A stretch of 63,282 bases of DNA from CAZKWG01 sp964615375 (GCA_964615375.1 CAZTOW010000054.1:1-63282), one strand, 5' to 3'; shown: positions 32,900-42,276, counted from the stretch's first letter. Notes: generated by a model not told the origin, from the letters alone. Made by a program: numbers and translations.

Positions 32900-34231
32900 A
32901 TGTCTGGACGCCTGTTCTGGGAGGTCCTCTGGGACCGCTTCGATCCGGGCCGCCCGCCTGAGCGGTCGGCGCAGCGCGCGCCGCGCACCTCGGGGCCGGC
33001 GGCGGCGCTGCTGCGTGACCTGGAGCGCCCGCTGGGCACCCCGCGCCTCCTGCTCTGCGGGACCCCGGGCGTGGGCAAGAGCACCGAGCTGATGCGGGTG
33101 GGCGAGGCGCGCGGGGCCGATGATCTCGTCGTCCTGGTCGATCTCGCCACCTTCTTCGAGAGCGCCGTGGGCGACGTGGCGGCGCTGCAGCGGCTCACGA
33201 GCTGGGAGATCGGCCTGGTCATCGCGCTGGCGCTCATCCACGCGGGCGAGGGGATGCCGGGCTTCGCCTGGGATCCCAAGCTGCTGACCGCGCTGGGGCG
33301 GGCCTGGAAGGCGCTGGCCGAGCGGGTCGGCGACTCTGAGCCGGACGTGCAGGCCCTGGCCCGGCGCATGCCCGTGCTCACCTCGGGCGGCGGGCGGGGG
33401 GCCGGGCTCAGCGCGGCGGGCAGCCCGCAGCAGGCCTCGAGCTGGCCGATGGGCCTGGGCACCGGCCGCGTGGAGCTCTCCCCGCAGGATCCGCGGATCC
33501 GCACGCTGGCGGGGCTCCTGCGGCGGCTGGTGGACGGGCTGCGCGTGTTCCGGCCCGTGCTGCTGCTCCTGGACGGGCTCGACCACGTCCACGACGAGGC
33601 GCGCCTCCGCCACCTGCTCTTCGAGAGCCCGCTCATCTCCGAGCTCCCCTGCGGGCAGGTGCTCGCCGCGCCCTTCGCGCTGCGCCGCGGGGACGTGAAC
33701 CGCGCGGTGGGCCGCTACACCGTCCAGACGCTCTACAACGAGCCGGTGCTGGACCCGGCGGCGCCCGCGCACCACGGGCCGGGCATCGAGCTCTTCGGCG
33801 AGATCTTCCACCGGCAGGCGGGCGACATCACCGAGCTCCCCGACGAGGTGCTGGAGGAGCCGCTGCTGCGGCGGCTGGCCTACCACTCGGGTGGCCGACT
33901 GCGCGATTTCGCACACTCCATGCGCCTGCTGGCGGAGCGCGCCTGGGACGAGGATCTGCACGTCGTCCCGCCCACCCTGGTCGCGCAGGTGCTCGACGAG
34001 CGGCGGCGCTCCCTGGAGGCGGGCCTGCACAGCGGGCACATCGCCATGCTCCGCGGCGTGGTCCTGGACCAGAGCCACGGCCTCCCCGCCGACGGCGAGG
34101 CCCAGACCCTGCTCAGCGACGGGCGCCTGCTGGTCTACTCCGGGGAGACCGAGTGGTACTTCCCGCACCCGCTCCTGCTCCTGCAGCGCGTCCGCCTGCG
34201 CGTGGGCGCCGGAGCCGCGCCCCAGGTCTGA
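32900..34231 (+). CDS. P-loop NTPase of unknown role
   Basis: A 443-residue soluble ATPase with Walker A GTPGVGKST (about 53-61) and a hydrophobic Walker B strand LLLLDGLD (about 217-224), in the manner of STAND/AAA NTPases. The C-terminal ~110 residues look like a helical/winged-helix module (LLRRLAYHSGGRLRDFAHSMRLLAERAW). There is no transmembrane segment. Architectures of this sort occur in regulators and in defence proteins, but no effector domain is visible here. Its stop and the stop of nuoI are separated by a single base. A GATACC element 8 nt before the ATG may be a -10. Confidence 0.7.
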   Translation: MSGRLFWEVLWDRFDPGRPPERSAQRAPRTSGPAAALLRDLERPLGTPRLLLCGTPGVGKSTELMRVGEARGADDLVVLVDLATFFESAVGDVAALQRLTSWEIGLVIALALIHAGEGMPGFAWDPKLLTALGRAWKALAERVGDSEPDVQALARRMPVLTSGGGRGAGLSAAGSPQQASSWPMGLGTGRVELSPQDPRIRTLAGLLRRLVDGLRVFRPVLLLLDGLDHVHDEARLRHLLFESPLISELPCGQVLAAPFALRRGDVNRAVGRYTVQTLYNEPVLDPAAPAHHGPGIELFGEIFHRQAGDITELPDEVLEEPLLRRLAYHSGGRLRDFAHSMRLLAERAWDEDLHVVPPTLVAQVLDERRRSLEAGLHSGHIAMLRGVVLDQSHGLPADGEAQTLLSDGRLLVYSGETEWYFPHPLLLLQRVRLRVGAGAAPQV

Positions 34232-34232
34232 G

Positions 34233-34826
34233 TCAGATCACCGAGGGCTCGTCCGGGCGGTAGCCGGCGGGGGCCTTGTCCGGGTTCTGGCGGTAATACT
34301 GCGCGGCCTCAGGCTTCTCGCCGTCCATCAGGTCCACCATGTACAGCTTGTTGTGGACCATGTCCTGACGGTTGAAGGCGTTGATCTCGTAGATCCCCGT
34401 GTCCATGCGGATGGCGTCCTTCGGGCACGCCTCGACGCAGAAGCCACAGTAGATGCAGCGCAGCATGTCGATGGTGAACTCGACCGGGTACTTCTCGATC
34501 GCGTCCCCCTGGTCTTCGCCGGCGACGATCGTGATGCACCGCGCCGGGCAGACCTGCGCGCAGCACATACAGGCCACGCACTTGACCTTGCCGTCCGGGC
34601 GCGTGGTCAGGCGGTGCGCCCCCTTGTAGCGCTCAGCCATGGGCTTGCGCATGTCGGGGTACTCGATCGTGCGGAAGGTGTCCTCGGGTCGGGCGCGCAG
34701 GTTCGATCCGATGTTGCGGATGACGTGCGCCACGGTGATCAGCAGGCCCTTGACCACCTCGTACAGGTAGAGGCGCTCCAGGAAATTGAGCGGCGTGGAC
34801 GAGGTCCGAGCGAGAGGGGCGCTCAT
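34233..34826 (-). CDS. nuoI: NADH-quinone oxidoreductase subunit I
   Basis: A 197-residue ferredoxin-like subunit of complex I holding the N6a and N6b [4Fe-4S] clusters: CVACMCCAQVCP (Cys83-93) and CIYCGFCVEACP (Cys124-134). It carries electrons to the membrane-adjacent N2 cluster in NuoB. The N-terminal region (about 15-40) is amphipathic. It is the last nuo gene of this cluster; nuoJ-N are not present downstream, where an unrelated convergent NTPase gene starts. Confidence 0.96.
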   Translation of the reverse strand: MSAPLARTSSTPLNFLERLYLYEVVKGLLITVAHVIRNIGSNLRARPEDTFRTIEYPDMRKPMAERYKGAHRLTTRPDGKVKCVACMCCAQVCPARCITIVAGEDQGDAIEKYPVEFTIDMLRCIYCGFCVEACPKDAIRMDTGIYEINAFNRQDMVHNKLYMVDLMDGEKPEAAQYYRQNPDKAPAGYRPDEPSVI

Positions 34827-34840
34827 GGGGGGCTCCGAAG

Positions 34841-36160
34841 CTATCCGTTGTGGGTCAGCGCGATATAGATACCGGCGACCATGATGTTGGCCAGGGCCAG
34901 GGGCAGCATGTACTGCCAGCCCAGGCGCATCACCTGATCGTAACGGAACCGGGGCAGCGTCCAGCGGATCCAGATCATGAAGAAGGTGCCGAGCAGGACC
35001 TTCAGCGCCAGGCTGGTGAGCTGGAGCACGAAGGCCACGATCTCCGGGCCGAGCGCGAAGCCGCTCACCATCTTGGTGGCGCCGAGCCCGGCGAGACCCA
35101 GGTGGGCCACGGCCGCGCCGAGCCACACGGCGACCCAGAACTTCGGCTCCTTGAGCCGGGCGTCTCCGGGCTTCAGCGCCTGGTAGAAGCGGATGTTCCG
35201 GCGCTTCCAGGCGAGGGCGGCGAAGAGGGGGAAGGCCACCGCCCCGCCCGCGCCCATGGCCATGACGATCAGGTCGGCGTTCTCGCGGATCTGCTCGCCG
35301 GTGACGAAGGGCACGTTGTAGCCGCCGAAGAAGAGCGTGGCGGTCACGGCGGCGCCCACGATCATCGCGGCGTACTCCGCCATGAAGAAGAGGGCGAAGC
35401 GCAGCGAGCTGTACTCCAGGTGGTATCCGGCGACCAGCTCGGCCTCACCCTCGGGCATGTCGAAGGGCAGGCGGTTGGTCTCGGCGAAGACCGAGGTCCA
35501 GAACAGCACGAAGGCCAGCCCACCGACCACGAGGCCGCCCTGGAAGACGCCCCAGTTCCAGATGGGGCCCGCCTGGGCCGACACGATCTCGTCGAGGCGC
35601 GGCGTGCCGAAGAGCAGGAACATGGCCGCCACAGACAGGCCCATCGCCAGCTCGTAGCTGATCATCTGGGCGCTGGAGCGCAGCCCGCCCAGCAGCGAGA
35701 ACTTGTTGTTGCTGGCCCAGCCGGCGAGCATGATCCCGTAGACGCCCAGGCTGGTCGCCGCGAGGATGTAGAGCATCCCCCCGTTGATGTCGGCCACCTG
35801 GAGCGAGACGACGATGTCCTCGGAGATCGCGATCTGGTCGCCCCAGGGGATGACCGCGAACGTGATCAGCGAGACCGACATCGCGATGATCGGGGCCACG
35901 AACCAGTAGCCCTTCTCGACGTGGCCGGGGACGATGTCCTCCTTCATGATGAGCTTGACCACGTCCACCAGGGTGTGGACCAGGCCCATCGCGCGGATCC
36001 CCAGGACGTGGGCGCGGTTCGGTCCCGGACGGTCCTGGATGAACGCGGAGAACTTTCGCTCGCCCCAGATCAGGATGGGCACGATGTTCATCACGAAGGC
36101 GAGGGCGAACGCGCACTTCGCGATCGCGATCCCCACCTGTAGTCCGAGACTGTTCTCCAT
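34841..36160 (-). CDS. nuoH: NADH-quinone oxidoreductase subunit H
   Basis: A 439-residue polytopic membrane subunit that forms much of the quinone-binding chamber and connects the peripheral arm to the membrane arm. Recognisable loops are FIQDRPGPNRAHVLGIRAMGLVHTLVDVVKLIMKE and ETNRLPFDMPEGEAELVAGYHLEYSS, both conserved in NuoH/ND1. It is longer than the ~325 residues typical of E. coli, with extra transmembrane segments in the C-terminal third. The intergenic gaps (14 and 34 bp) fit an operon. Confidence 0.95.
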   Translation of the reverse strand: MENSLGLQVGIAIAKCAFALAFVMNIVPILIWGERKFSAFIQDRPGPNRAHVLGIRAMGLVHTLVDVVKLIMKEDIVPGHVEKGYWFVAPIIAMSVSLITFAVIPWGDQIAISEDIVVSLQVADINGGMLYILAATSLGVYGIMLAGWASNNKFSLLGGLRSSAQMISYELAMGLSVAAMFLLFGTPRLDEIVSAQAGPIWNWGVFQGGLVVGGLAFVLFWTSVFAETNRLPFDMPEGEAELVAGYHLEYSSLRFALFFMAEYAAMIVGAAVTATLFFGGYNVPFVTGEQIRENADLIVMAMGAGGAVAFPLFAALAWKRRNIRFYQALKPGDARLKEPKFWVAVWLGAAVAHLGLAGLGATKMVSGFALGPEIVAFVLQLTSLALKVLLGTFFMIWIRWTLPRFRYDQVMRLGWQYMLPLALANIMVAGIYIALTHNG

Positions 36161-36194
36161 CGGGACGAACTCCTCTAGCCTGGGCCCGGAGGCC

Positions 36195-37781
36195 TCACAC
36201 GCGCTGCTCGGTGACGTCGTCTTCGGGCTTGCTGTAGGCCGCGGCCTGGCCCTGGCGGCCGATGCTCTTCCAGGTCATCCCCTTGTAGGCGCCCACGTCG
36301 GCGGCGAGCGCCTTCCAGGCCTCCCGCGCCGAGCGCGCGCCCGGGGCCTTGCCCAGCGCCGCGCCCAGGCGGTCCACGATCTCGTAGGCCGGCAGGCTGT
36401 CCCCCGCGCAGGGGAGCGCGGCGTGAAGGCGCTGCACCCGGCCCTGGCGGTTGGTCCAGGTGCCCTCCTGCTCGATGTGGCTCGAGGCGGGGACGAAGAC
36501 CTGCGCCTTGCCCGCCGTGGCGTTGCGGTACGCGCCGACGTGGATGAGCGTCGTGACCGGCAGATCGCCCAGGCGCGAGAGGACGTCGTCCTCCAGCACC
36601 AGCAGCGCCGTGAGCTCGCGAGCCTGGAGCGCGGCGAAGAGCTGGGCCCGGTTGTAGACGTGCCCGTCGTGCGCGGCGAGGATGTTCACGCCCGTCGTGT
36701 TCGGGTTCTTGTCCACAGAGACCAGCAGCTCGTCGTGGTAGGCGGGCGCGTCGGCGTCGTTGCCCTCACAGACATAAACGCGCGCCAGCGGCAGGTGCTG
36801 TCGCGCCACGCGCAACAATGCCCAGTTGGCCTCGTTGGTGGCGCGGGTCCCCAGCACGATGCCCACCGAGCCGCCCGCCGCCTGCTTGAGCCGCGTGGCG
36901 ATGGCAGAGATGGCCGCGTCCACCTCGGCGCGCTGCCCGTCCACGCGGGCCTGCAGCGCGCGGGTGAGCCCGCCCACCTTCTTGTAGGACATGCGCCCCA
37001 TGTCGCACATCCAGCTCTGGTTCACCGCGTCGTTGCGGCGGGGCAGGTAGCGGAAGACCTCGCCCTGCTGGTGGCAGACCTGGATGTTGCAGCCCGTCGC
37101 GCAGCCGTCGCAGAGGCTCGGGGTCTCCGTCAGGTACCAGACGCGCTTCTGGAAGCGGAAGTCCTTGTTGGTCAGCGCGCCCACCGGGCAGATGTCGGCC
37201 AGGCAGCCCTGGTAGGGGTGCTTCAGCCGATCGCCGGGGAAGACGCCGATCTCCGTGTGGTTGCCGCGGTTCATCAGCCGCAGCTCGCCGGTCTTGGTGA
37301 CCTCGTCGCCGAAGCGCACGCAGCGCGAGCACTGCACGCAGCGCTCGCTGTCCAGCATGATGAGGTCGCCGATGTCCTGGCGCTTGGGCTTGACCACCTT
37401 CGCGTCGGTGAGCCGGCTCTCGTAGTTGCCGTGATCGGCGTAGTAGTCCTGCAGCCGGCACTCGCCCGCCTGGTCGCAGATCGGGCAGTCCAGCGGGTGG
37501 TTGACCAGCAGGAACTCCATGACCGACTTGCGGGCCTGAAGCACCGTCGGCGAGTCCGTGCGGATGGCCAGCCCGTCGCGGGCCTTCATGTTGCAGGCGA
37601 TCTCCAGCCCGCGCCCGCCCGCCTCGATCTCCACCGCGCACATGCGGCAGTTGCCGGCGACCGACAGGTGAGGGTGGTAGCAGTAGTGGGGAATATCCAC
37701 CCCCACCTGCTTCGCCGCCTCGATCATGTTGGTCCCGTCCCGGACCTCCACCTCGACGCCGTTGACTTTGACCCTGGCCAT
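36195..37781 (-). CDS. nuoG: NADH-quinone oxidoreductase subunit G (short form)
   Basis: A 528-residue iron-sulfur subunit. It has the [2Fe-2S] N1b ligands (Cys34, 45, 48, 63), the N5 site His95-Cys99-Cys102-Cys108, and the N4 ligands (Cys148, 151, 154, 198). It also has the CxxCxxxCx27C pattern (Cys224, 227, 231, 259) of the off-pathway N7 cluster. The molybdopterin-oxidoreductase-like part is truncated relative to the ~780-900 residue NuoG of E. coli or Thermus. A TGATG overlap couples it to nuoF. Confidence 0.93.
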   Translation of the reverse strand: MARVKVNGVEVEVRDGTNMIEAAKQVGVDIPHYCYHPHLSVAGNCRMCAVEIEAGGRGLEIACNMKARDGLAIRTDSPTVLQARKSVMEFLLVNHPLDCPICDQAGECRLQDYYADHGNYESRLTDAKVVKPKRQDIGDLIMLDSERCVQCSRCVRFGDEVTKTGELRLMNRGNHTEIGVFPGDRLKHPYQGCLADICPVGALTNKDFRFQKRVWYLTETPSLCDGCATGCNIQVCHQQGEVFRYLPRRNDAVNQSWMCDMGRMSYKKVGGLTRALQARVDGQRAEVDAAISAIATRLKQAAGGSVGIVLGTRATNEANWALLRVARQHLPLARVYVCEGNDADAPAYHDELLVSVDKNPNTTGVNILAAHDGHVYNRAQLFAALQARELTALLVLEDDVLSRLGDLPVTTLIHVGAYRNATAGKAQVFVPASSHIEQEGTWTNRQGRVQRLHAALPCAGDSLPAYEIVDRLGAALGKAPGARSAREAWKALAADVGAYKGMTWKSIGRQGQAAAYSKPEDDVTEQRV

Positions 37782-39106
37782 CACGGCGCTCCCATCACCG
37801 CGGCGGCGCGCTCGACCATCCGCTCGGTGATCTCGCTCGTGCCCGGACGCACGCGGTTCATGAATTCGTCGGGGAACTTCTTGAGGAAGCTCTGCACCGG
37901 CATCGCGGCGCTGGCCCCGAAGAAGCAGATCGTCTTGGAGTGGATGTTGTTCGCGAGATCCTGGAGCAGGGCGATGTCGCGCTCGGTGGCCTCGCCCTCC
38001 TTCACCCGCTCGAGGATCTTGAACATCCAGCCGCAGCCCTCGCGGCAGGGCGTACACTGCCCGCAGCTCTCATGCGCGTAGAAGCGCAGGAGGTTCGTGA
38101 GCACGTCCACCATGTCCGTGGTGTCGTCCATCACGATGAAGCCGCCGGAGCCGAGGTAGGAGCCCGCCACCTCGTTGATGGACTCGTAGTCCATGTTGGC
38201 GCGCGCCACCTCGTCCGCCGTCATGACCGGCACCGAGGAGCCGCCGGGGATGACCGCCTTGAGCTTGCGGCCGGGGAAGAGCCCGCCGCACTCCTCGTTC
38301 AGCAGCCCCATCATCGGCTTGCCCAGCGCGATCTCGTAGACGCCCGGCTTCACGATGTGGCCCGAGCAGGAGAACAGCTTGGTGCCGGGGCTCTTCTCGG
38401 TGCCCCACTGCCGGTAGCTGGTCCCGCCGTGGTTGATGATCCAGGGCACGACGGCCAGGGTCTCGACGTTGTTGACGATGGTGGGGCAGCCCCAGGCGCC
38501 CTCCACCGCCGGGAAGGGCGGCTTGAGCTTGGGCTGACCGCGCTTGCCCTCCAGGCTGGAGAGCAGGGCCGTCTCCTCCCCGCAGATGTAGGCGCCAGCG
38601 CCGAGGTGGGTCCAGACGTCCACGTCGATGCCGGTCCCGAGGATGTTCTTCCCCACCAGCCCGGCCGCGCGGGCCTCGGCCAGGGCGAGGTCGAAGCGCT
38701 CCTGCACGTAGGCGAACTCGCCGCGGAAGTAGATGTACGCGGCCTTGGCGCCGATGGCGTAGGCCGCGATCACCATCCCCTCGATGGTCGCGTGCGGGTC
38801 CTGCCAGAGCAGGTAGCGATCCTTGAACGTGCCGGGCTCGCTCTCGTCGGCGTTGCAGACGAGGAAGACGGGCTTGCCACCCCGCTTGTCCGCCGGCGGC
38901 ACGAACTGCCACTTGCGGCCGGTGGGGAAGCCGGCGCCGCCGCGCCCGCGCAGCCCGGAGTCCAGCACCTCTTTGATGATGGCCTCCGGGCTCATGGCGA
39001 GCGCCTTCTGCAGCCCGGTGTACGCGCCGAGCTTGCGGGCCACGTCGAGGCGCCAGGCGTCGGGGACGCCCCAGCGCGTGGTCAGGACGGGTTGGTCCAG
39101 TGCCAT
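37781..39106 (-). CDS. nuoF: NADH-quinone oxidoreductase subunit F
   Basis: A 441-residue NADH- and FMN-binding subunit where electrons enter complex I. It has the FMN/NADH loop GLRGRGGAGFPTGRKW, CNADESEPGTFKDR, GAGAYICGEETALLSSLEG, and the [4Fe-4S] N3 motif ESCGQCTPCREGC with a distal Cys near the C-terminus. Length is normal. The start overlaps the nuoE gene by 25 nt. Confidence 0.97.
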   Translation of the reverse strand: MALDQPVLTTRWGVPDAWRLDVARKLGAYTGLQKALAMSPEAIIKEVLDSGLRGRGGAGFPTGRKWQFVPPADKRGGKPVFLVCNADESEPGTFKDRYLLWQDPHATIEGMVIAAYAIGAKAAYIYFRGEFAYVQERFDLALAEARAAGLVGKNILGTGIDVDVWTHLGAGAYICGEETALLSSLEGKRGQPKLKPPFPAVEGAWGCPTIVNNVETLAVVPWIINHGGTSYRQWGTEKSPGTKLFSCSGHIVKPGVYEIALGKPMMGLLNEECGGLFPGRKLKAVIPGGSSVPVMTADEVARANMDYESINEVAGSYLGSGGFIVMDDTTDMVDVLTNLLRFYAHESCGQCTPCREGCGWMFKILERVKEGEATERDIALLQDLANNIHSKTICFFGASAAMPVQSFLKKFPDEFMNRVRPGTSEITERMVERAAAVMGAP

Positions 39107-39657
39107 TCATCCACCTCGGGCCGGGGAGTCGTGAGCGGCTTGCCGGCGCGCATCGCGCCGATGAGCGCGTCCAGCTTCTCTGGCGAGAGCCGCTCGTAGA
39201 AGTCATCGTTGATCTGCATCATCGGGGCCGAGCCGCAGGAGGCCAGGCACTCCACGCGCATCAGCGTGAAGAGCCCGTCCTTCGTCGTCTCCCCCTCCAC
39301 GATGCCCAGGGCCTTCTTCAGGTGCTCGACCACGCGCTCCGACCCGCCGAGCTGGCAGGAGAGCGTGTGGCAGACCTGGATCAGGTACTTCCCTGTCGGC
39401 TCCTTCTTGAACATCGTGTAGAAGCTCGCGACCGCGAGCACCTCGGAGGGCGGCGAGCCCACCGTCTCCGCGACGAGGCGCACGACGTCGAGCGAGAGCC
39501 AGCCGAACTTGCGCTGGGCCTTCCAGAGCACCGGCAGCGTGGCCGAGCGACGCGTCGGGTAGCGCGCGACGATCTCGGCGATCTCCGCGTTCTCGGCGTC
39601 GGTCCAGACGATCGGGCCCTCGATGGTGGGCAGCGGGCCGTGGTGGTGTGTCTGCAT
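39082..39657 (-). CDS. nuoE: NADH-quinone oxidoreductase subunit E
   Basis: A 191-residue thioredoxin-like subunit carrying the [2Fe-2S] N1a cluster: CHTLSC, then CLASCGSAP further on. The N-terminal helical region has the family segment RRSATLPVLWKAQRKFGWLS. The start is taken as the ATG at 39657. A GTG at 39663 that overlaps the nuoD stop (GTGA) is an equal candidate. The His-rich MQTHHHG N-terminus is a curiosity without assigned function. Confidence 0.95.
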   Translation of the reverse strand: MQTHHHGPLPTIEGPIVWTDAENAEIAEIVARYPTRRSATLPVLWKAQRKFGWLSLDVVRLVAETVGSPPSEVLAVASFYTMFKKEPTGKYLIQVCHTLSCQLGGSERVVEHLKKALGIVEGETTKDGLFTLMRVECLASCGSAPMMQINDDFYERLSPEKLDALIGAMRAGKPLTTPRPEVDEWHWTNPS

Positions 39658-39659
39658 GG

Positions 39660-40850
39660 TCACCTGTCCAGCTCGCCGGCGATGACGTTGACGGAGCCCA
39701 GGGCCGCGATGGCGTCCGCGAGCATCTCGCCGCGAATCATGGTCGGGAAGGCCGAGTAATTCGCGAAGCAGGGCGGCCGGATGCGCACGCGCCAGGCCTT
39801 CGGCGAGCCATCGGAGACGATGTAGAAGCCGAGCTCGCCGTTGCCGCCCTCCGTGGCCGAGTACACCTCGCCCACGTCCGGGCTCACCCCGTGCATCACG
39901 ATCTTGAAGTGGTTGATGAGCCCCTCCATCGTGTTGTAGACGAGGTCCTTGGGGGGCATCACGTAGCGCGGATCCTGGAGGATGTGCGGGCCGTCCGGGA
40001 GCCGGTCCAGCGCCTGGAGCACGATGCGCCGCGACTGCTCCATCTCGTCGAAGCGCAGGGTGATCCGGTCATAGGTGTCGCCGTTCTGGCGCACCGGGAT
40101 CTGGAAGTCGTAGGTCTCGTAGCCCCAGTAGGGCTGGGCCTTGCGCACGTCGTAGGCGATGCCGGTGGCGCGCAGGCAGGGCCCGGTCATCCCGAAGTTC
40201 AGCGCGTCCTGCTGGCTGATCGCGCAGACCCCGTAGCAGCGGTCGTAGAAGATGCGGTTGCGCTCGATGAGCCCCTGCACGTCGGCGAGGGTGGGGCCGA
40301 GCTCCTCCAGCACGCGCTTGCAGTTGGAGATCCAGCCCTCGGGGACGTCCATGCTGACACCGCCCACGCGCGGGTAGTTCACCATCATCCGCGCGCCGGT
40401 CAGCTCCTCGTAGAGATCGTAGATCTTCTCGCGGTAGCCGTAGAGGTACCAGAAGTTGGTGAGGCCGCCGAGGTCGACCAGGTTGGTGCCGACGCAGACG
40501 CAGTGGTCGATGATGCGCGCGAGCTCGCTCGTGATCACGCGCAGGGCCTGGGCGCGCGGGGGCGCCTCGATGCCCAGGAGCTGCTCGACGGCGTAGCACC
40601 AGGCGTTCGAGTTGTGCACCGGGCCCATGTAGTTCAGGCGCTCGGTGTAGGGGATGACGTGCTCATAGAACACGTTCTCCGCCTGCTTCTCGAAGCCGCG
40701 GTGCAGGTAGCCGATCTCGCAGCCGCTCCGCACGATGGTCTCGCCGTCCAGCTCCATCTGGATGCGCAGGGTCCCGTGCGTGACCGGGTGGCTCGGGCCG
40801 ATGTTGACGACGAGCTTCTCAGTAGGGACGGGTTGAACTTCGGTGCTCAC
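39660..40850 (-). CDS. nuoD: NADH-quinone oxidoreductase subunit D
   Basis: A 396-residue 49-kDa-type subunit that lines the quinone site with NuoB. It has NIGPSHPVTHGTLRIQMELDGE (the beta-hairpin with the quinone-site His), GYLHRGFEK, and the [NiFe]-hydrogenase-like fold without the metal cysteines. The start is GTG, with GAGGA about 7 nt upstream. NuoC and NuoD are separate proteins here, unlike the E. coli fusion. Confidence 0.96.
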   Translation of the reverse strand: MSTEVQPVPTEKLVVNIGPSHPVTHGTLRIQMELDGETIVRSGCEIGYLHRGFEKQAENVFYEHVIPYTERLNYMGPVHNSNAWCYAVEQLLGIEAPPRAQALRVITSELARIIDHCVCVGTNLVDLGGLTNFWYLYGYREKIYDLYEELTGARMMVNYPRVGGVSMDVPEGWISNCKRVLEELGPTLADVQGLIERNRIFYDRCYGVCAISQQDALNFGMTGPCLRATGIAYDVRKAQPYWGYETYDFQIPVRQNGDTYDRITLRFDEMEQSRRIVLQALDRLPDGPHILQDPRYVMPPKDLVYNTMEGLINHFKIVMHGVSPDVGEVYSATEGGNGELGFYIVSDGSPKAWRVRIRPPCFANYSAFPTMIRGEMLADAIAALGSVNVIAGELDR

Positions 40851-40860
40851 GCGGACGTCC

Positions 40861-41424
40861 TCAGGCCCAGTCCGGGTCGTCGGTCAGCAGATACTCGATG
40901 GGGCGGGAGAGCGTCTGCCGGCGGTTGATGGGGTAGTCCTTGCGGAGCGCGTGCCCCACGAAGTCCTCGTGGCAGAGGATGCGGCGGAGGTTCGGGTGCC
41001 CGGAGAAGCGCACCCCGAACATGTCGAAGACCTCGCGCTCCATCCAGTTGGCGGTGCGCCAGAGGTCCCAGACGCTCGGCACCTCGACGGTGTCGTCCTT
41101 GACCCCCACCTTCACGCGGAAGCGGTGGCCCTTCTGGAGCGACTGCATCTGGTAGGCGACCTCGAAGCGCCAGGGGCGACCGCCGTAGAGCGGCTCGCCG
41201 TCCTCGTCCTCGTCCTCGCCCGAGGCGAAGCCCTTGTAGTCCACCCCGCCCACGTCCATGAGCATGTTGAAGTCCAGCTCGGGGTCGTCGCGCAGGAAGA
41301 TCAGCACCTCCCGGAGATCCTGGGGGCGCACCGTGACGTGGTGCTGCCCGCGGTGCTCGCCGCTCTGAAGGAGGCGGTCGCCGAACCGTTCCCGGACTCG
41401 GCGGGAGATCTCGCTCTGGTCCAT
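40861..41424 (-). CDS. nuoC: NADH-quinone oxidoreductase subunit C
   Basis: A 187-residue 30-kDa-type subunit. The family signature is NWMEREVFDMFGVRFSGHPNLRRIL, followed by the usual DYPI segment. An acidic insert GEDEDEDGEP around residue 70 is unusual for the family. It assembles with NuoD in the connecting module. Gaps of 10 bp on both sides fit the operon. Confidence 0.95.
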   Translation of the reverse strand: MDQSEISRRVRERFGDRLLQSGEHRGQHHVTVRPQDLREVLIFLRDDPELDFNMLMDVGGVDYKGFASGEDEDEDGEPLYGGRPWRFEVAYQMQSLQKGHRFRVKVGVKDDTVEVPSVWDLWRTANWMEREVFDMFGVRFSGHPNLRRILCHEDFVGHALRKDYPINRRQTLSRPIEYLLTDDPDWA

Positions 41425-41434
41425 TCTCGGGCTC

Positions 41435-41914
41435 CTAGCGCCAGGCGGCGGCCTTCTCTTTGGAGATCTTCTCCTGGATCTTCACGATGGCGCCGAGCAC
41501 GTTCTCGGGCCGCGGAGGGCAGCCTGCCACGTAGACGTCTACGGGGATCAGCTCGTCGATGCCTTGCACGACGGAGTAGTTGTCGTAGAAGCCGCCCGAG
41601 CTCGCGCAGGCTCCCATGCTGATGACCCACTTCGGGTTCGGCATCTGGTCGTAGATCTGCTTGAGCACCGGCGCCATCTTCTGAGTGACGGTGCCCATCA
41701 CCAGCAGCAGGTCCGCCTGCCGCGGCGAGAAGCGCACCAGCTCAGCGCCGAAACGGCTCACGTCGAAGCGCGAGGAGACCACGCCCATGAACTCGATGGC
41801 GCAGCAGGCCGTCCCGAACGGCATCGGCCACATCGAGTACTTCCGGCCCCAGTTGATGACCGCGTCCATCGAGGTCGTGATGAACGGAGTCTGAATCTCG
41901 GATTCTAGTCCCAT
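41435..41914 (-). CDS. nuoB: NADH-quinone oxidoreductase subunit B
   Basis: A 159-residue subunit that holds the terminal [4Fe-4S] cluster N2: the tandem cysteines Cys37-Cys38 (TACCAIEF), Cys103 in GACASSGG and Cys132 in CPPRPE. The chosen ATG at 41914 overlaps the nuoA gene by 10 nt. Longer readings upstream run through nuoA in another frame and are rejected. Confidence 0.97.
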   Translation of the reverse strand: MGLESEIQTPFITTSMDAVINWGRKYSMWPMPFGTACCAIEFMGVVSSRFDVSRFGAELVRFSPRQADLLLVMGTVTQKMAPVLKQIYDQMPNPKWVISMGACASSGGFYDNYSVVQGIDELIPVDVYVAGCPPRPENVLGAIVKIQEKISKEKAAAWR

Positions 41915-42276
41915 TCGAAGGCTCCGCGCTTGAGGCAGTACACCCACCCGAGGAAGAGCACGCCGAGGAAGAAGGCCATCTCCGTCAGCGCGAACCAGGC
42001 GAAGCCGTCTTCGACCAGCGACCGGTAGATGGTCGCCCAGGGGAAGAGGAAGACCGCCTCCAGGTCGAAGAGCAGGAAGAGCACCGCCACGAGATAGAAC
42101 TTGACGCTGAAGCGGTGCTGGGTGCCGCCCACCGGGGGCATCCCGCACTCGTAGACCGCCGTCTTCGTCGGCGTCGGGCGACGGGGCCCAAAATAGCGGC
42201 TCATGGCCACGAAGGCCAGACTGAAGACGATCGCGATGAGCACCGCCATCGCGATGGGCGCGTAGGGATGGAGCAT
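41905..42276 (-). CDS. nuoA: NADH-quinone oxidoreductase subunit A
   Basis: A 123-residue membrane subunit with three transmembrane helices. YECGMPPVGGTQHRFSVKFYLVAVLFLLFDLEAVFLFPWA is the highly conserved loop-helix region of NuoA/ND3. It is the first gene of the operon. Only 36 bp separate it from the divergent rnhB start, so its promoter must lie there or inside rnhB. Confidence 0.96.
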   Translation of the reverse strand: MLHPYAPIAMAVLIAIVFSLAFVAMSRYFGPRRPTPTKTAVYECGMPPVGGTQHRFSVKFYLVAVLFLLFDLEAVFLFPWATIYRSLVEDGFAWFALTEMAFFLGVLFLGWVYCLKRGAFEWD

